Source: Tyto alba (taxonomy: Eukaryota > Chordata > Aves > Strigiformes > Tytonidae). From it: DNA of 64,000 nucleotides. Positions 39,136-51,075 of this stretch are shown piece after piece. The stretch covers positions 24,091,698 to 24,155,697 of the forward strand of contig NW_024881321.1 in the NCBI RefSeq assembly GCF_018691265.1, in the 5' to 3' direction. The first letter of the stretch is position 1. Every line of letters begins with the position of its first letter. Below the pieces are notes generated by a model that was given only the letters and a program-made list of their open reading frames with translations, was not told the DNA's origin and searched no databases. The translations under genes and the position numbers were made by a program.

Positions 39136-40242
39136 TGTTACAAGCAGCAGCCTCCTCCAGCACCTCCAGGGTCTGTGGGTTCCTCCTGCTTGGTTGCTGG
39201 AGCCCAGCCCAAAGACCCAGGTTGCTGGGGTAAATGCTGCTTTCCTGTTTCTGGATTCAACCAGTAGCAAAACTTAATGTGCAACCCAGAAATACACACA
39301 CAGAGGACGCTGACGTGGCCAGTCACACAACCTGCCATTGACAAAAGCACTGCCTTCAATAGCACCCACAGACAGGACTTGCACCAGCCACCAGCCCAGA
39401 CAGCCACGTCCCCTCCTCCTCTTGGGCTGGCAGAGGCAGGAGGTCACTAATGCAGCACACACACCAAACTCTCCAGGCTCACAGGCATATGCACATTCAT
39501 GGATCCCCACGGCATAGGCACAATCTCTCTGTCCACCTGATAGCCCTGCCCGATCCCAGACATCCTACTTGCTGGCTTATCTAGCTTGAGGTTTGCCAGA
39601 AAATGCATGCACACACACACCCACGTCTACTAGGTTTGGGGAAGATACAAGCACTCACGTCCAGCAGCTGGTACCAGGCACAAGGGCTGTAATGTGCAGT
39701 CCTGCTCCAGTTGCTGGCACTGAGCCCCTCACATCAATCATCTCCGGTCTTCCCAGTAGCTGGTTTTCAGTGCACATACCATTCCCACCCCAGTGGCTGG
39801 GGCTGAGGCCCCATTCACTCCAGTAGCTGGCAGTAAGGTACCCACTCACTCCAACTGCTGGCATCATGGACTAGGGACACCTATATCCCTGGTCTGACTC
39901 CAGCAGCTGGCACCAAATCCACTAACTCTGGTCATGCCAGTAGCTGTCACTGAGTCTTTGCAGCACTCACACACATTGGATAGAGAGGGAGATTACACAG
40001 AGACATAGTTAAGAACAGATTTGATAAAATAGGACAGACTATGTTTTGGTTGTTGCCTCTTCCCTTTCTTTATAATCCCAGTTTGCCAAAATACTCAGAT
40101 CATCTGAAATAAACATTGTCACACTTTTCACACCCTTATCAATTAGTGTAATTGGCCAGGTTTGGTTCTTGTCATGGTGAGAACATGTAATACATCTTCT
40201 CTACCTCCTGGTCTCCATGTAACACATGAAGATGAGGCCCTG
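39136..40242 (-). mobile_element. LTR-like element, second family, with internal minisatellite
   Basis: A block of higher GC content lies between sharp AT-rich flanks. On the plus strand the left end is TGTTACAAGC. A GTAACA at 40219-40224 could be the other end, giving 6-bp inverted termini TGTTAC/GTAACA as in many LTRs. Alternatively, the flanking hexamer aaggga occurs at 39130-39135 and 40243-40248, which would be a 6-bp target duplication and set the right end at 40242. On the minus strand a TATA-like ttataaag lies near 40069-40076, about 150 bp from that end. No viral genes are seen. Family not named. Confidence 0.45.
39661..39955. repeat. GC-rich minisatellite, eight degenerate units of 30-49 bp
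   Basis: Units begin with CCAGYAGCTGGCACTGAG-like sequence at 39661, 39707, 39753, 39790, 39820, 39851, 39900 and 39937. The following 15-30 bp vary but often contain 'ccactcact'. It lies inside the LTR-like element and may be a feature of that family. Confidence 0.8.
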
Positions 40243-40248
40243 AAGGGA

Positions 40249-41129
40249 ATTCCAACTAATAGAAATGGCAGAAGATGGCATTCATTCTCGTAAAACTTTT
40301 TGGCAGTGTAACAGGATTGTGTGGATACAGCATAGTCAATGGATGAAAACAGATGCCTTTTAAAAAAAATGCAGTAGGACTACAGATACCTGCTTAGACC
40401 TAGCTAAAATTAATCTTTCCCTGAAAATGTTTAAAGTCAACTACCATCTACTCTTTGATCATATCTGAAACTTCTTCAATTGGGGAAAAAGGGAACCTAA
40501 AATTTAAAAATAATTTCAGTGCCTAAGTTCAATACATTGGATCCCATCCTCTGCCTCTATGTGCTATAATGCAAGTAGAATTAGTTCTAAAGATAAATAA
40601 ATTTATTTTATTTTTCCTATGAATTTCTTAAAAACTTTCATATTTTTTGAATATTCTTTCTGAAGAGGAGAATTTGGTTCAATGTAGCAAGTTTTCAAAA
40701 AAATTATCTGCAGTTATGCAGAGTAAAACTACTATGCAGTTTAATGTAGCTGAAATACACAGTTAAACTGGACATGCTATGACTGAATCCAGATATTGAC
40801 AGAAGAAAAGTTAAAGCCATCCTAAAAACCTTTTTGTTCATGAATGATATTGCATCAAGCTCATGTTTCTGTTTAGCTTAATTACGGGGTAGAATTTATT
40901 TAAGGAAACAAATCTGAGGCTGTTAAGCTGTAACAAGATAAAGAAAATGTTTTTAATTTTTACAGAATAATAAAAAGGTATGACATTGTAGTACCAACTA
41001 TCAAGCACAATTAAGTTTCTAAATAAGATCCATGCTAACAATTTGCAAGGAGTAATAGCAAGATTTCTCATTCATACAGTGTCATCCTTACATTAATTTA
41101 AAAAAAAAAAACCATCCTAGAAATCTCTG
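40249..41129. other. No feature recognised
   Basis: AT-rich sequence with an A12 run near 41100. No repeat family or coding segment was seen. Confidence 0.5.
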
Positions 41130-41270
41130 GAAAGTAACTATTAACCCTCTTTATGGATACATACCTAGAGAAGTTAACTGGTTTGCCTCAGGATATACAG
41201 TCAGTAGCAGAAATAACATTGATTCAGTTTCTAGTCTACAGCTATACTACACTGACTTCTCCCTCTCCTG
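41130..41270 (+). mobile_element. MIR-like (tRNA-derived core) SINE fragment
   Basis: The order 'gagaagttaactggtttgcc', 'tcaggatatacagtcagtagcag', 'attgattcagtttctagtc' and 'tatactacactgacttct' follows the 3' half of amniote MIR elements ('gaggttaagtgacttgccca...cacacag...', then 'cactacactgcctct'). It is heavily diverged, as expected for a family that stopped moving long ago. The match is by eye. Confidence 0.55.
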
Positions 41271-44118
41271 ATAGAAAGTCTCTCTTTGAACAAACTTCTA
41301 TGTTATCTGTATTTTGAATTCTCAAAATAGTTCAAACACTGAAGAACAGGTACTCTCACTATATCCATACTACTAAATGAAAGGATACCAAGAAGCTCTG
41401 GAGCCTGACTGCCCGCTTTTCTTAACTGAGTCTCTCCAACCTGGCCATTCCAACAGAAATCTTAAGCAGTATGGATGCCATCTAGGCTTCACCACTTGAC
41501 CTTGGGGCCTTTTTTACTCTTCAGCAATGTAGTCACTGCTGAATTAAAATCTGATTCTAGTAAATTCAGTACTAAATGTTATGTCGATACTCTGTGAGCA
41601 CAGTCAAAAGTCTGTATGATATTTCTGTTGAAAACTGTATCCAAATGGAGCAAAAGTGTTTGCAACATGTTACTGGTTCACATTACAGCAGTCATTTTTG
41701 TGCTGTCAGGATTTCCCTTCTAAGGGTACCATGTCGTGTGTTTGCATAACTAGGAGATGGTGTGCAGCTGGCTCTTGCTTTAGCATGGGCTTGGGACATA
41801 AGCAGGATACATCCCATCATGAGGTAGCCTGTGACAGGTTCTTGGTTCATCACTTCGAACACATTTTATTTCTATTATTTTAGAAAAGTAATGCAATGGG
41901 CAGAATGGTCATTGATCTAAAAATGTATCTGATAGTTTCAATAAATGCAGGGAAATATTTATTGGAGTGCTTATACTGCAATTATCTCTCAGAGTAAGGT
42001 TAAGTTATAAGAATTGTAATATTATATGTGGACTATTGTAGCCAGCCTGGGAATCCAGAGCCTGGAATCTGTTACAATCTCAGATTTTAAGTAAATCCAT
42101 GTCTTGCTTTGGTGATGGCAGTAAAAATCTTGAGAATGGGAGACATAAGAGAGTTATATTTCTAGAGATGTAGTCTTTGAAATACTGCTTCATATCTTTT
42201 AACAGAATAGTAAGTAAACTTAGTGCGTGACATAGAGACAACATTACCGCCTAATTGTGGGTATAAAAATACTAGGCTTGAGGCGTCTACTATTGTTGCT
42301 GAGCATAAGACTCACAACTGTTTTCACATATAGCTCTTTTTGCTGTTTGCACAACCTAAAGCAGGTTTGGACAAGAAGCAGGTTCTCAGGCGAAGATCTG
42401 TGCTGTAGTGTGTCAAATCAGCCTGTGCTTCACTGCTTCACATCCAAAGGAGCTTCAAAGTCAGCATAGTTAATCCAGTAAACAGTGTGGGGAGAAAGAA
42501 GTTAAGTTTAACTTCTGAGGTACAAAATGCCATTTTTTTTCAGAAGAAAAGAAAAAGGAAAATCAGTGAAACAAGCCAGTAAGAATTCTCAAGACCACAC
42601 ACAGTTGCCTGAAATTTTATTAAAGGAAAACTAGTGAGAACCATATAGTAAAGAACTAGTAGACTGTATCTGAAGAAATGTCTAATAATCATTGGATCCT
42701 GCAAAAAGCGTTTTTGAATCTTTCCATAGAATTGTTTTTGCACAAATGCTTTCTGATTGCATTATTAAATGTAAAAGGAAGACGTGTACTGGAAACAAGA
42801 CAACTTAGTCATAAACAGGCTGAAATCGGTGGCAAGACTCTGTGATTTCAGTGGATATTAGATTAAGCTTATTCAAGAGGGAGAAAAATGGAGGATTTTC
42901 AAAACAACAGGGAGTGAGTGGTATGGTTATATTAATTTGATACCTTTCTCTACCTAGCTAGTAATTTGTTGTTAAATCAAAACACATCAGAAAGACATCC
43001 AATATTGTAATAAAGATTATAAGTCATGGAAAAAATCCTATACTTTTAGGATATCTATTCCAGCATTCATTGATTTCACTATGAAAGGTTTGCATTTTAT
43101 TTCTAGTACAAGCTTCAGCTGGAGACCATTACATTTTATAATGCTTTCTCTGCTAATTAAAAAAGATCCTTCCACCTTCAACAGAAACCTCCTTGTACAG
43201 AAGTCTATCTTACCTACTATAAATAGATCCTCTAACTATTCTATATATAGTGAACATTAAATATCTTTTTTTTTTTTAAGCTTCTTTTTCATAAGTAGAT
43301 AATGCTCCTATTTTTAGTCTTTTTCAAATGTGTTTAATTTTTTACAGCTTTCTTAAAATATATGGTACTCAAATAATGACTTAATCAATGTTGTATACCA
43401 TTTCACTGCTTAGTATTTCTCTTTTTTATTAGGAAAATGACATATCCAATGTTTTTGCTACAGGAAACTCGCTGTAGGCTCATATTAATCTGGTGATGAA
43501 CAATGATCCAACATCCTAGTCAGACTGAATTTGACCAGATTCATTACATTCCAGGATGCCTATCCACTCTTCATAAATGCATATAGACTTTGTCCAGACA
43601 ATGTGAGGCACTGATATTTGTTAATTTGCTTTTAATTTTAAACATAAGTTAACCTTTTCACCTGTTCACATCCTCAAATCAGTAAAAAAAGCCTTATGCA
43701 AGAGAAATCACAGATATACTTCAAATATATAACTGAAATGGGTAGATATAAAAAAAATAATATGAAAGCATAAATCAGTTTCTAACTAGTGAGACTATAA
43801 ATTAATTTTCTCTGTGAGTAAATTACTCTGTAACCATCTAATCTAGGATTTGTATACAGCTGGTACCAGCTAGAAGCAGAACACAAAATGATAAAACCAT
43901 GTATCAGCTATAAAGTGTTCCATCTTTATGAAGTGATATGCCAAAATCTAACTAGAAGAGGGAACTTAATTAAAGGCCTCCTGAGACTTTATAAGCAGAC
44001 AGGCATTTTGCTGTTTGAGCCTGCTCTGCAGGTCAGAGGCAGAGCTGGTGTCCTAAACACTTCATGGCAGACCACTGCTTCAGCGTGTTACAGCACAGTT
44101 ACCCCTACATTGCTTTTC

Positions 44119-44121
<3 letters not shown>
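41271..44121. other. AT-rich sequence with a short fold-back repeat
   Basis: No gene recognised. At 42820-42850 the arms ctgaaatc and gatttcag flank 'ggtggcaagactctgt'. This resembles the fold-back amniote repeat motif seen at 6.0 and 60.2 kb. A 93-codon plus-strand frame (43888-44169) runs into the poly(A) tract and has no known domain. Confidence 0.45.

Positions 44122-44162
<41 letters not shown>
44122..44162. repeat. A41 homopolymer
   Basis: Forty-one consecutive A residues, the longest homopolymer in the window, after 'gcttttcatt'. It could be the tail of a retrocopied RNA. However, I see no AATAAA at the right distance, no recognisable parent, and no flanking target duplication. Confidence 0.95.
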
Positions 44163-44166
<4 letters not shown>

Positions 44167-45011
44167 TAATATCGCCAGAACCTTCTTCCTCTTCTTGGTA
44201 AATATAATAAGAACAAGAACTTACCATTTTTCTCTTGCACAGCTTAAAATGTCTGTTTTCTCTGATCACTGTAATCATGGTATCTATATTTGCATTTTAT
44301 GTTTTGATCTAACTGGAATTCTTTAGCAGCATTTTATACAGCAAGAGTTATTTGGAGAGTCTAATCACTTCACGGTGTGTTACAAAGCAAGTATTTATTT
44401 TCTAAAGGTTTTATTTGACATCTTCAAAGTGCAATATCCATTCTCTTGTCTAGCTTTTGTTAGTTAAATTTCGACAGCTTGAAAAAAGATCCTGAAGAAA
44501 GTGTGTCTGTTTTGACTACAGAATTGTATTGGGATTGGAGTTGTTCCTAATTTATTTGATGCTGTTCTAACAAAACCAAATCTAATTTTCAAAACAAATG
44601 TTCTTATTTATTAAAATATATATTGATGCACATTGATCTGTCTATCTCTTTGCCATACCATTACAGAAGTTACATCTGCAGAGCAGCTGAAAGACACTAG
44701 TCCTGGGATTTTTCAAGTTTGGTGAATTTCTAAATTCTCGTTATGTTTATCCATATTGACCTTGTATACTGACTGAATCTGAGTCCAAGGAGGATCACAT
44801 GAAATTATATCTCTCTATTGTCAGCTGCATGGGATAGCATTCATTTGCATACAGTTGATGCCTAAATTTAGGTGTCAAAATGCACATCTCTGTAGATGAA
44901 CTGCATATCAGAGTGCCTAATACAATCAAAGGAGATTGAGGGCTTTTTTTTGTTGCAATTGCAATCTGAGATATATCCAAGATAGCTGGATAAAAAATTT
45001 CCAGATTTCTG
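44163..45011. other. AT-rich sequence, nothing recognised
   Basis: No coding segment or repeat family seen before the LTR that follows. Confidence 0.5.
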
Positions 45012-46161
45012 TGGGTGGTGGGTTGACCTTGGCTGGCTGTCAGACCCCCATGCAGCTCTTTTCTCACTCTCTCTCCTCAGCTGGACAAGGAGAGAAAGTA
45101 AGATGAAAAAACTCATTATTTGAGATAAAGGCATGGAGATCACTTACAAATTATTGTCATGGGCAAAACCGACTCAACTTGGGGAAAATTAATTTAATTT
45201 GTTGCCAATTAAAATAGATTTGGAAGTTGAGAAACAAAGACAAAAACTAAAACACCTTCACCCCCAGCCACTCATTTTTCGTTGACTCAACTTAATTATT
45301 TTATTCCCTACTCCCCTATACACTTGCCCCAAGCGGGACAGGGAAGGTGAGAAATGGATGGTTATGGTCAGCACATAACTGTTCTTCTTTGCCACTCCTT
45401 CCTCCTCCTACTTTTCCCTGCCTCTGTTGTGAGTCCTCTCCATGGCCTGCAGTCCTTCAGAATAAACTTGCTTCAGCATGGGTCCTCCATGGGCCACAGT
45501 GTGGATATCTACTGCATTGTGATGGTCTCCACAGGCTGCAGTGAAATATCTGTCTGTCTCCACGGGCTGCAGTTCCTGTCAGGAGAACCTGCTCCAGTAT
45601 GGGCTCTTTACAGGTGACAGTTCCTTCAGGAAATAACCACCTGCTCTGGTGTGGTGTCCTCCACAAGCTGCATCTGCTTTGGTGTGGCCCCCTCCATGGG
45701 CTGAAAGGGAATGTCTGTTCTGGAGTCTGGAGCAGCTCCTTCCACTTCTTATTGTCTGATCTTGATGTTCATGGGGTTGGTTGGTTGTTATTTTTTGTTT
45801 GTGTTTTTTTTTTTTTGTTGTTGTTGTTGTTTTTGTTTTTGTTTTTGTTGTTTTTTTGTTGTTGGTTTTTGTTTCGGTTTGGGGTTTTTTGTTTTGTTAT
45901 GTGCTTTTTAAATTTGTTTGTTGTTTATTTGTTCATTTTTTTTTTTCTTCACTTCTCACTGACTGTTCAGTGTTTTGTCTTTTCTTTAATATATTTTCCC
46001 CAGGGCATCACCAGCTTGGCTGATTGGCTCAGCTGTGTCCTGCAGTGGATCCTCTGCACCCATCTGGAATTGGCTGTGTTCAGGCAGTCCCTGGCCTCTT
46101 CTTACAGACACCATCCCTGCAGCCCACTCCCAGCTAGACCTTGCCATCCACTCGCAATATA
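45012..46161 (-). mobile_element. Solo LTR, avian family A, longest copy
   Basis: The plus-strand start 'tggtgggttgaccttggctggctg' and end 'agaccttgccatccactcgcaatata' correspond to the ends of the copy at 25 kb. Between them are 'gactcaacttggggaaaattaat', 'gccccaagcgggacagggaag', repeated '(c)tccatgggctgcag' blocks and 'atggggttgg', then a T/G-rich tract. This is followed by the promoter region, where the minus strand carries a TATA-like atatatt near 45988-45995. No gag, pol or env sequence flanks it. It is a solo LTR in minus orientation. Open frames across it (up to 220 codons) are artefacts of the T/G tract. Confidence 0.8.
45786..45952. repeat. T/G-rich expansion inside the LTR
   Basis: About 165 bp of T runs with GTT, GTTTTT and GGTTTTT units. 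The equivalent place in the 25-kb copy lacks it, so it expanded after insertion. Confidence 0.85.
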
Positions 46162-46261
46162 CTATGTATGGATGACTGTACCAAGTTTCTACTCAACACA
46201 ATCAATGGTATCTACAGAGCTTTCAGATGATAAAACATATGTATCTCATTTAGCTGCATAG

Positions 46262-47156
46262 CTCTTTACACTCAATGACTGATTCACTCACCTAAGAAAT
46301 TAATGCCTTACAGTAGTCTTTAGGGTATTCTTGGCTGATAGTCAGATGTTGGTCTGAAAAGATGTTTATCTCCTCTAAGTCCTATGTGAGATTTGCCAGC
46401 CTCCTGCAGGTAATGGAGATATGACATCTCAGATGACACTGGGGGTCCAACCACTGATTGTACTGAACAGAGATTCAATTTGTTTGCCTACATGCAGGTA
46501 TTTTATGCCATCTGTTCTGTTATGCCTTAGAATATCCAAACATCTGGACAGGTTGGCAGATACGGTTCAGAATGACAGCAAGGTTGCGTTATTTTGGAGA
46601 GACGATTGGAAGCCAGGTGGGATAGACCAGAAAAACTCTAGGCACTGCTGTTCATGTGAATGAATCCCATCATGATCTTAAGAGCAGGCAGAATCAGTTG
46701 TGTAAAGATAATAATTCAATTTTGCCTAAATCTTATCATAATAATCGGCTGACTGGATCACCTAGAGCCATGTCTGACCCTTACGATATCCAAAGCGTTT
46801 GTGTGGGACTTGCAGATATTTTACGGGACACATGGAAAACTTATCACATTCATGGAGTCAGGAAAAAGACAGACAAGACATGCTGAGGTATGTAGACACT
46901 TGTAGGTGATGGAGTACTTCCTTATATTAAATTTAGCCCACCTTTTTGCATGACAGCCATATATTGTCCTCAATGCCTCACTGATACTGCACTGAAACAG
47001 AAAACAGAAGGTAGACTAGACACCCTGTTCTCATTCTCTCTTTCATTGTTTTACCTCAATCCTGCAAAACTCTCATGTGATCCAATATTTTTGTGCAGCT
47101 GTGAAGATCAGCATGGTTTTAGATGTTCCACTGTTGTAATGAATAAACACAGCTGA
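46262..47156 (+). other. Unexplained segment with three consecutive open frames
   Basis: Open frames of 80, 76 and 68 codons follow one another on the plus strand (46421-46663, 46656-46886, 46950-47156), with higher GC and more CpG than the surroundings. Sample content is LADTVQNDSKVALFWRDDWK and RAMSDPYDIQSVCVGLADIL. I recognise no domain. It could be a degraded transposon or viral relic, a non-coding transcript, or chance. Confidence 0.2.
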
Positions 47157-49289
47157 ATTAATAGAGCTAAATCAATTACACTGGATTTAGATAACTGACA
47201 ATTTCTAATTTCTAAACACTGCTATGTATACAGTGCCAACACTCAGTAGCGTATTTATATTTCATATTTTATATTTTATTGATGTGCAGCTTCATGAATA
47301 TACTGATCATCTCATGTAAGGCAATAAAAACATAAAAACTATTTTAATCTGTAGCTGTAGTAGTTCTATTTCTGCTTGTCCATTTATCTACAGAGATAAC
47401 AACAATCAGCACTTCCATAGAAAAATATTCTTGACTAAAAAACATAATTGTAATCAGTGTGAAAGAACCTAATGAATAAACCCTCAAGTAATACAAACAC
47501 AGCCTCTCTTTTTATATAGAATTATTTTTATCCTTATATTTGTGGTCACTGGCATGATGTCATATGAATTGTACTGATACTATTATCAGTGCGCATGCAG
47601 TTGGGCACAGGCATAACTTATTTCCCAGCGAATCACTTCTAGCTGTCCTAGAGAAGAGAAATTCTGAAGATACTAAGGAATACTTCTGAAAATTGTCTTT
47701 GTTTTTTTTTGTTTTTTTTTTTTAATTAGACATCTCACATTCCCTTATGTCTCTGATGCATGTCTGATGCATGTTTTCTAATTTGGTGTACAACATTTTG
47801 AGCACATTTATGGTGGGTTTGGTTTTGAAATTAGTAATTATTAATAATTTCTAAGGATAAGGTCAAAGGCAATTTTCTCTCTCTAGTTTTGGTTCTAAGA
47901 AAGAATTCTGAAGAAAACAATACTATTAAGAAATAAATTATTTTTAGCCTTTTCATCTCAAGTCATTGATCACATGAAACACAACACAGATTTTTTAGCT
48001 CAAACAATTTTTTACTTAGACTTCCTTCACAGAAGATTTTTTTGTGTGTGTTTGACAGCAAAAAGGGAAAATTTACTGAAACCAAACTAATACAAGATCT
48101 CACCTTGTTTCTGTCCTCTGCAAAATAGCTTTATTAATGCTTCAGCTGATTGCAGTCAAATAAGATGCACTGGTGCAAGTCTTGAATCCACTTACGTTCT
48201 TACAGCTTCATGGAAATATTTGATTTAATACTAGTGAGTTGATTTAGGTGCCACAGCTACAAGACATTGTAAGGCAAGACTATTTGTAATAGCCACCAAA
48301 AATTCATGAAGGAAAGGACATGTTGTAAAGTATCCTAACCACTGAGTAATTTTCACTATGATGTTGCAGGCTTCTAGTTCTGTTTAGGGAAGAAACTTTG
48401 GATGGAGAGGAGCATTATTTAAGACTTTTATTATGTAAAGACAAAGACATTTATCAGCTCTGTTGTGAGTCTTACAACCATTGGCCAGACAGACTTATAG
48501 TATGGATATCGGGATATTTCACTCTACCTTATAACATGTAGTCCTTAGGTCATTTTATATAATCTATTTAAATCTTTCTTTTTTTGTCTCTTGTTTGGGT
48601 TTCCTCATGTTTTGTTATTTGTTGGCTTTTAGCATTCATTACTTGCAGCGACAATGAAATGACTTTTTTTTTTTATTATTTTTAAGGTTTACCATATTTG
48701 CATACAGTTGTTACATGAGATTTTCTCTATTGCCAACTGACATGCAGTATATATGAAAAGAAAAAAACTCCACATTTTCATTTAAAAATCTAATTCAACC
48801 ACAGTATAATCTTAGGCAATCTACGTATACAGGTAGCATAATCTTTGTTGCTGTACATAGGGAATGGGATTCAACTAATCAATATACATGTATACTTTAA
48901 TGTGAGCAGATCAGTCTTTAAATTCCACTGAGTTTATTGATTACGGTGAGTTTCATTAAGCAGGGTAGAGTTTTCCACAGGCATCTTATGCCATTTAACA
49001 CCCCTGTGACATTTCCCCTGAATTTAACTGCCACTTCAGAAAGACACAGGTAGTCCTGTGTTGTATTTGCCAAGTCATGTGGATGTCTCAGATGCTTTAG
49101 AGCACTTTGTTTAGGAAATTGACTTATTCTCCTTAACTGCTTTTCTGATAACAGGAGCTTGCTTAGACACCCAGCCTGAACACAGGCACCTAAATTTAGC
49201 TGCCTATAAGTTTAGCTGCCTAGACCTGACCCCACCTCCTAGAAATGGTGGGCACTGGAATCCAATCCATAACAGGAGTGTTAAAATCC
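47157..49289. other. AT-rich sequence, nothing recognised
   Basis: It contains a tandem 11-mer tctgatgcatg (47752-47773) and a T-rich run before it. No gene or repeat family was recognised. Confidence 0.55.
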
Positions 49290-49800
49290 TGTTGTGGGTT
49301 AAAAGGGTTACAGTATGTATATAGAGTTGAGAATTTACTGCAAGTTGGAATTGTCTATTTAGGACAGAAAAGCCTCATTAATAATAAAGTTGACCTGTTA
49401 TAAAAGAAAACTTCCTAGTATCTCTTTCATCTCCTTGGTTTTGCATTTATCCCAGTGTCACCCTGACTCATAAGGCTCCTGGGAGGAGCAGGGTGCCCAT
49501 GATGAGTGGGCACCCCTTGTCCTGGGGCCCAACAAAAGGCTGTTGTGTCCCTCCACTCCTGAGGTCTTTCAGGCTGTTCCCCCAAGTGAGCTCCTGCCAG
49601 CAGGAGGACAGTCACTTGAGAGTGGGGTGGGGAGTGCAGGGAGCTAGGTCCAACACCCAAAAGCTGCCCCTGTCCCTGAGAAAGTCCTTCTCTGCACCTG
49701 TTCCTGCTCCTGCCCTGTCTCTCTCCCTCTCCCTGTCCCTGACAGGCCATGTCCAATGCTAGGCCCTTCAGTGGGTTGTGGTAGGTATCAAGGAGGAGGG
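49290..49800. other. GC-rich block, possible LTR or unrecognised repeat
   Basis: The left edge reads TGTTGTGGGTTAAAAGGG at 49290. A TATA-like ttataaaag lies near 49399-49407. GC-rich sequence then runs to about 49790, including a CT-rich tract (ctctctccctctccctgtcc). The layout would fit an LTR in plus orientation, but the right end and any target duplication are not clear. It does not match the two LTR families above by eye. Two overlapping 89- and 109-codon frames on opposite strands reflect GC content. Confidence 0.25.
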
Positions 49801-51075
49801 CACAAGAGATGCAAGAAACACCAGATATTATGTGTTTCTAGTTACTTCCTTTCCAGTAAATAGCCACCACTGTACAGAACTATTTTGTTCAACAAAGGTG
49901 CTCTTGTTCTTACAGAAATGCAAGAAAAAAAACATGGTCTTGAGCTACATTAAAGAAACCTCAAGTGACAATAAAGCCCAGTGACTAGGGAACTAGAGTC
50001 AGCCTGAAAACCTTGATCTATTCCTGTCTGTGCCATTTATCTTCTTTATATAGCAAAAAAGGAATCTGCATTTAAGTACTGAAGTTAGAGCATATATAAT
50101 CATAAGAAACAGCCTACATAAAGACTCCTCCAGAAAGTGTTTTCAAGAAACTGAACAGAGTTTAGGCTGCTGACACAGGCATGTAAAATTAGATTGCTTA
50201 AACATATGGTGTGAATATATTTATCAACTTTCAATTTTGCTGTTTCCCCGTAATTTTTAGTGGAACCATTAATGGCCTCTATTCCCTGGAGCATATGTAA
50301 CTAAACCTACGTATGTTTTATTTGCCTAATATGAGACTGAAATTGAATCTAGGCATTGAAATTCCAGGCTGTGAGCCTGAGAACACCTCAGCAGCTGCTA
50401 ATCTGATGGGCATCTGAGCCCAATGAGCACCACATTATTTTTTAGGATGGAACATTTATTACTGCATGTTTGCCACTGTTTTGACAATGACAAGCACATC
50501 AGTGTTAGATATACCTAAGAAAATTATGAGTACTTCTGTGTAAATCACCAAAGGGCCTGGTATTTTCATAAGAACCCAAATGATACCAAAAGGCTCAAGA
50601 TTTTTGTAATATTATTACTAGAACTAACATACTTGGAATAATGGGTAATTTAATTCAGCTGCATCTTTTTACAGAACTCTTTCTTAAATTTTTTTTACAA
50701 TTGAAAATATTTTCAGGAAGTGCTCAGTTCCCACATCAGCCTGGGAGAATTCAAACTCAGAAATCCTGGGACAATGTTCTGATTACCAGATTAGTAACTA
50801 CACAAGTTGAAATTACTCTTAATATTAAAGCTTTTTCATTGTTATTAATATACTTCAAGATATAATTATTAAAATGAATGTAAAGAAAAGAGGTGTGACT
50901 AATACTGTCTAGTTAGATTACTTAACAAGGAGGAAAAATGTAGGCCCTAGTCTCTGTTTCCTGTACTATTTCTAAATTTCATCTAATATCTGCTTCCTGA
51001 TCATGGGATCAAAAGCTACAACTTAAATATTCCTATTGGCAGGAAACCATCCCCTCCCTAACTTAAGAAAGGATC
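49801..51075. other. AT-rich sequence, nothing recognised
   Basis: No repeat family or coding segment seen. Confidence 0.5.

Noticed and set aside
39622..39642. Short (AC)n run as a possible microsatellite locus
   Set aside because: Only about five uninterrupted units. It belongs to the LTR-like element.
39661..39955. CRISPR-like array of spaced repeats
   Set aside because: Units and spacers vary in length, the repeats are degenerate and the context is vertebrate, so it is a minisatellite.
43888..44169. 93-codon plus-strand frame ending in polylysine
   Set aside because: The end is the A41 homopolymer read as lysine. The rest shows no known domain.
45599..46261. 220-codon open frame on the plus strand
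   Set aside because: It runs antisense through an LTR and a T/G-rich tract, giving F, L, V and C strings. No protein family fits.
47752..47773. Tandem tctgatgcatg 11-mer
   Set aside because: Only two units in plain sequence. Noted under the surrounding region but not significant alone.
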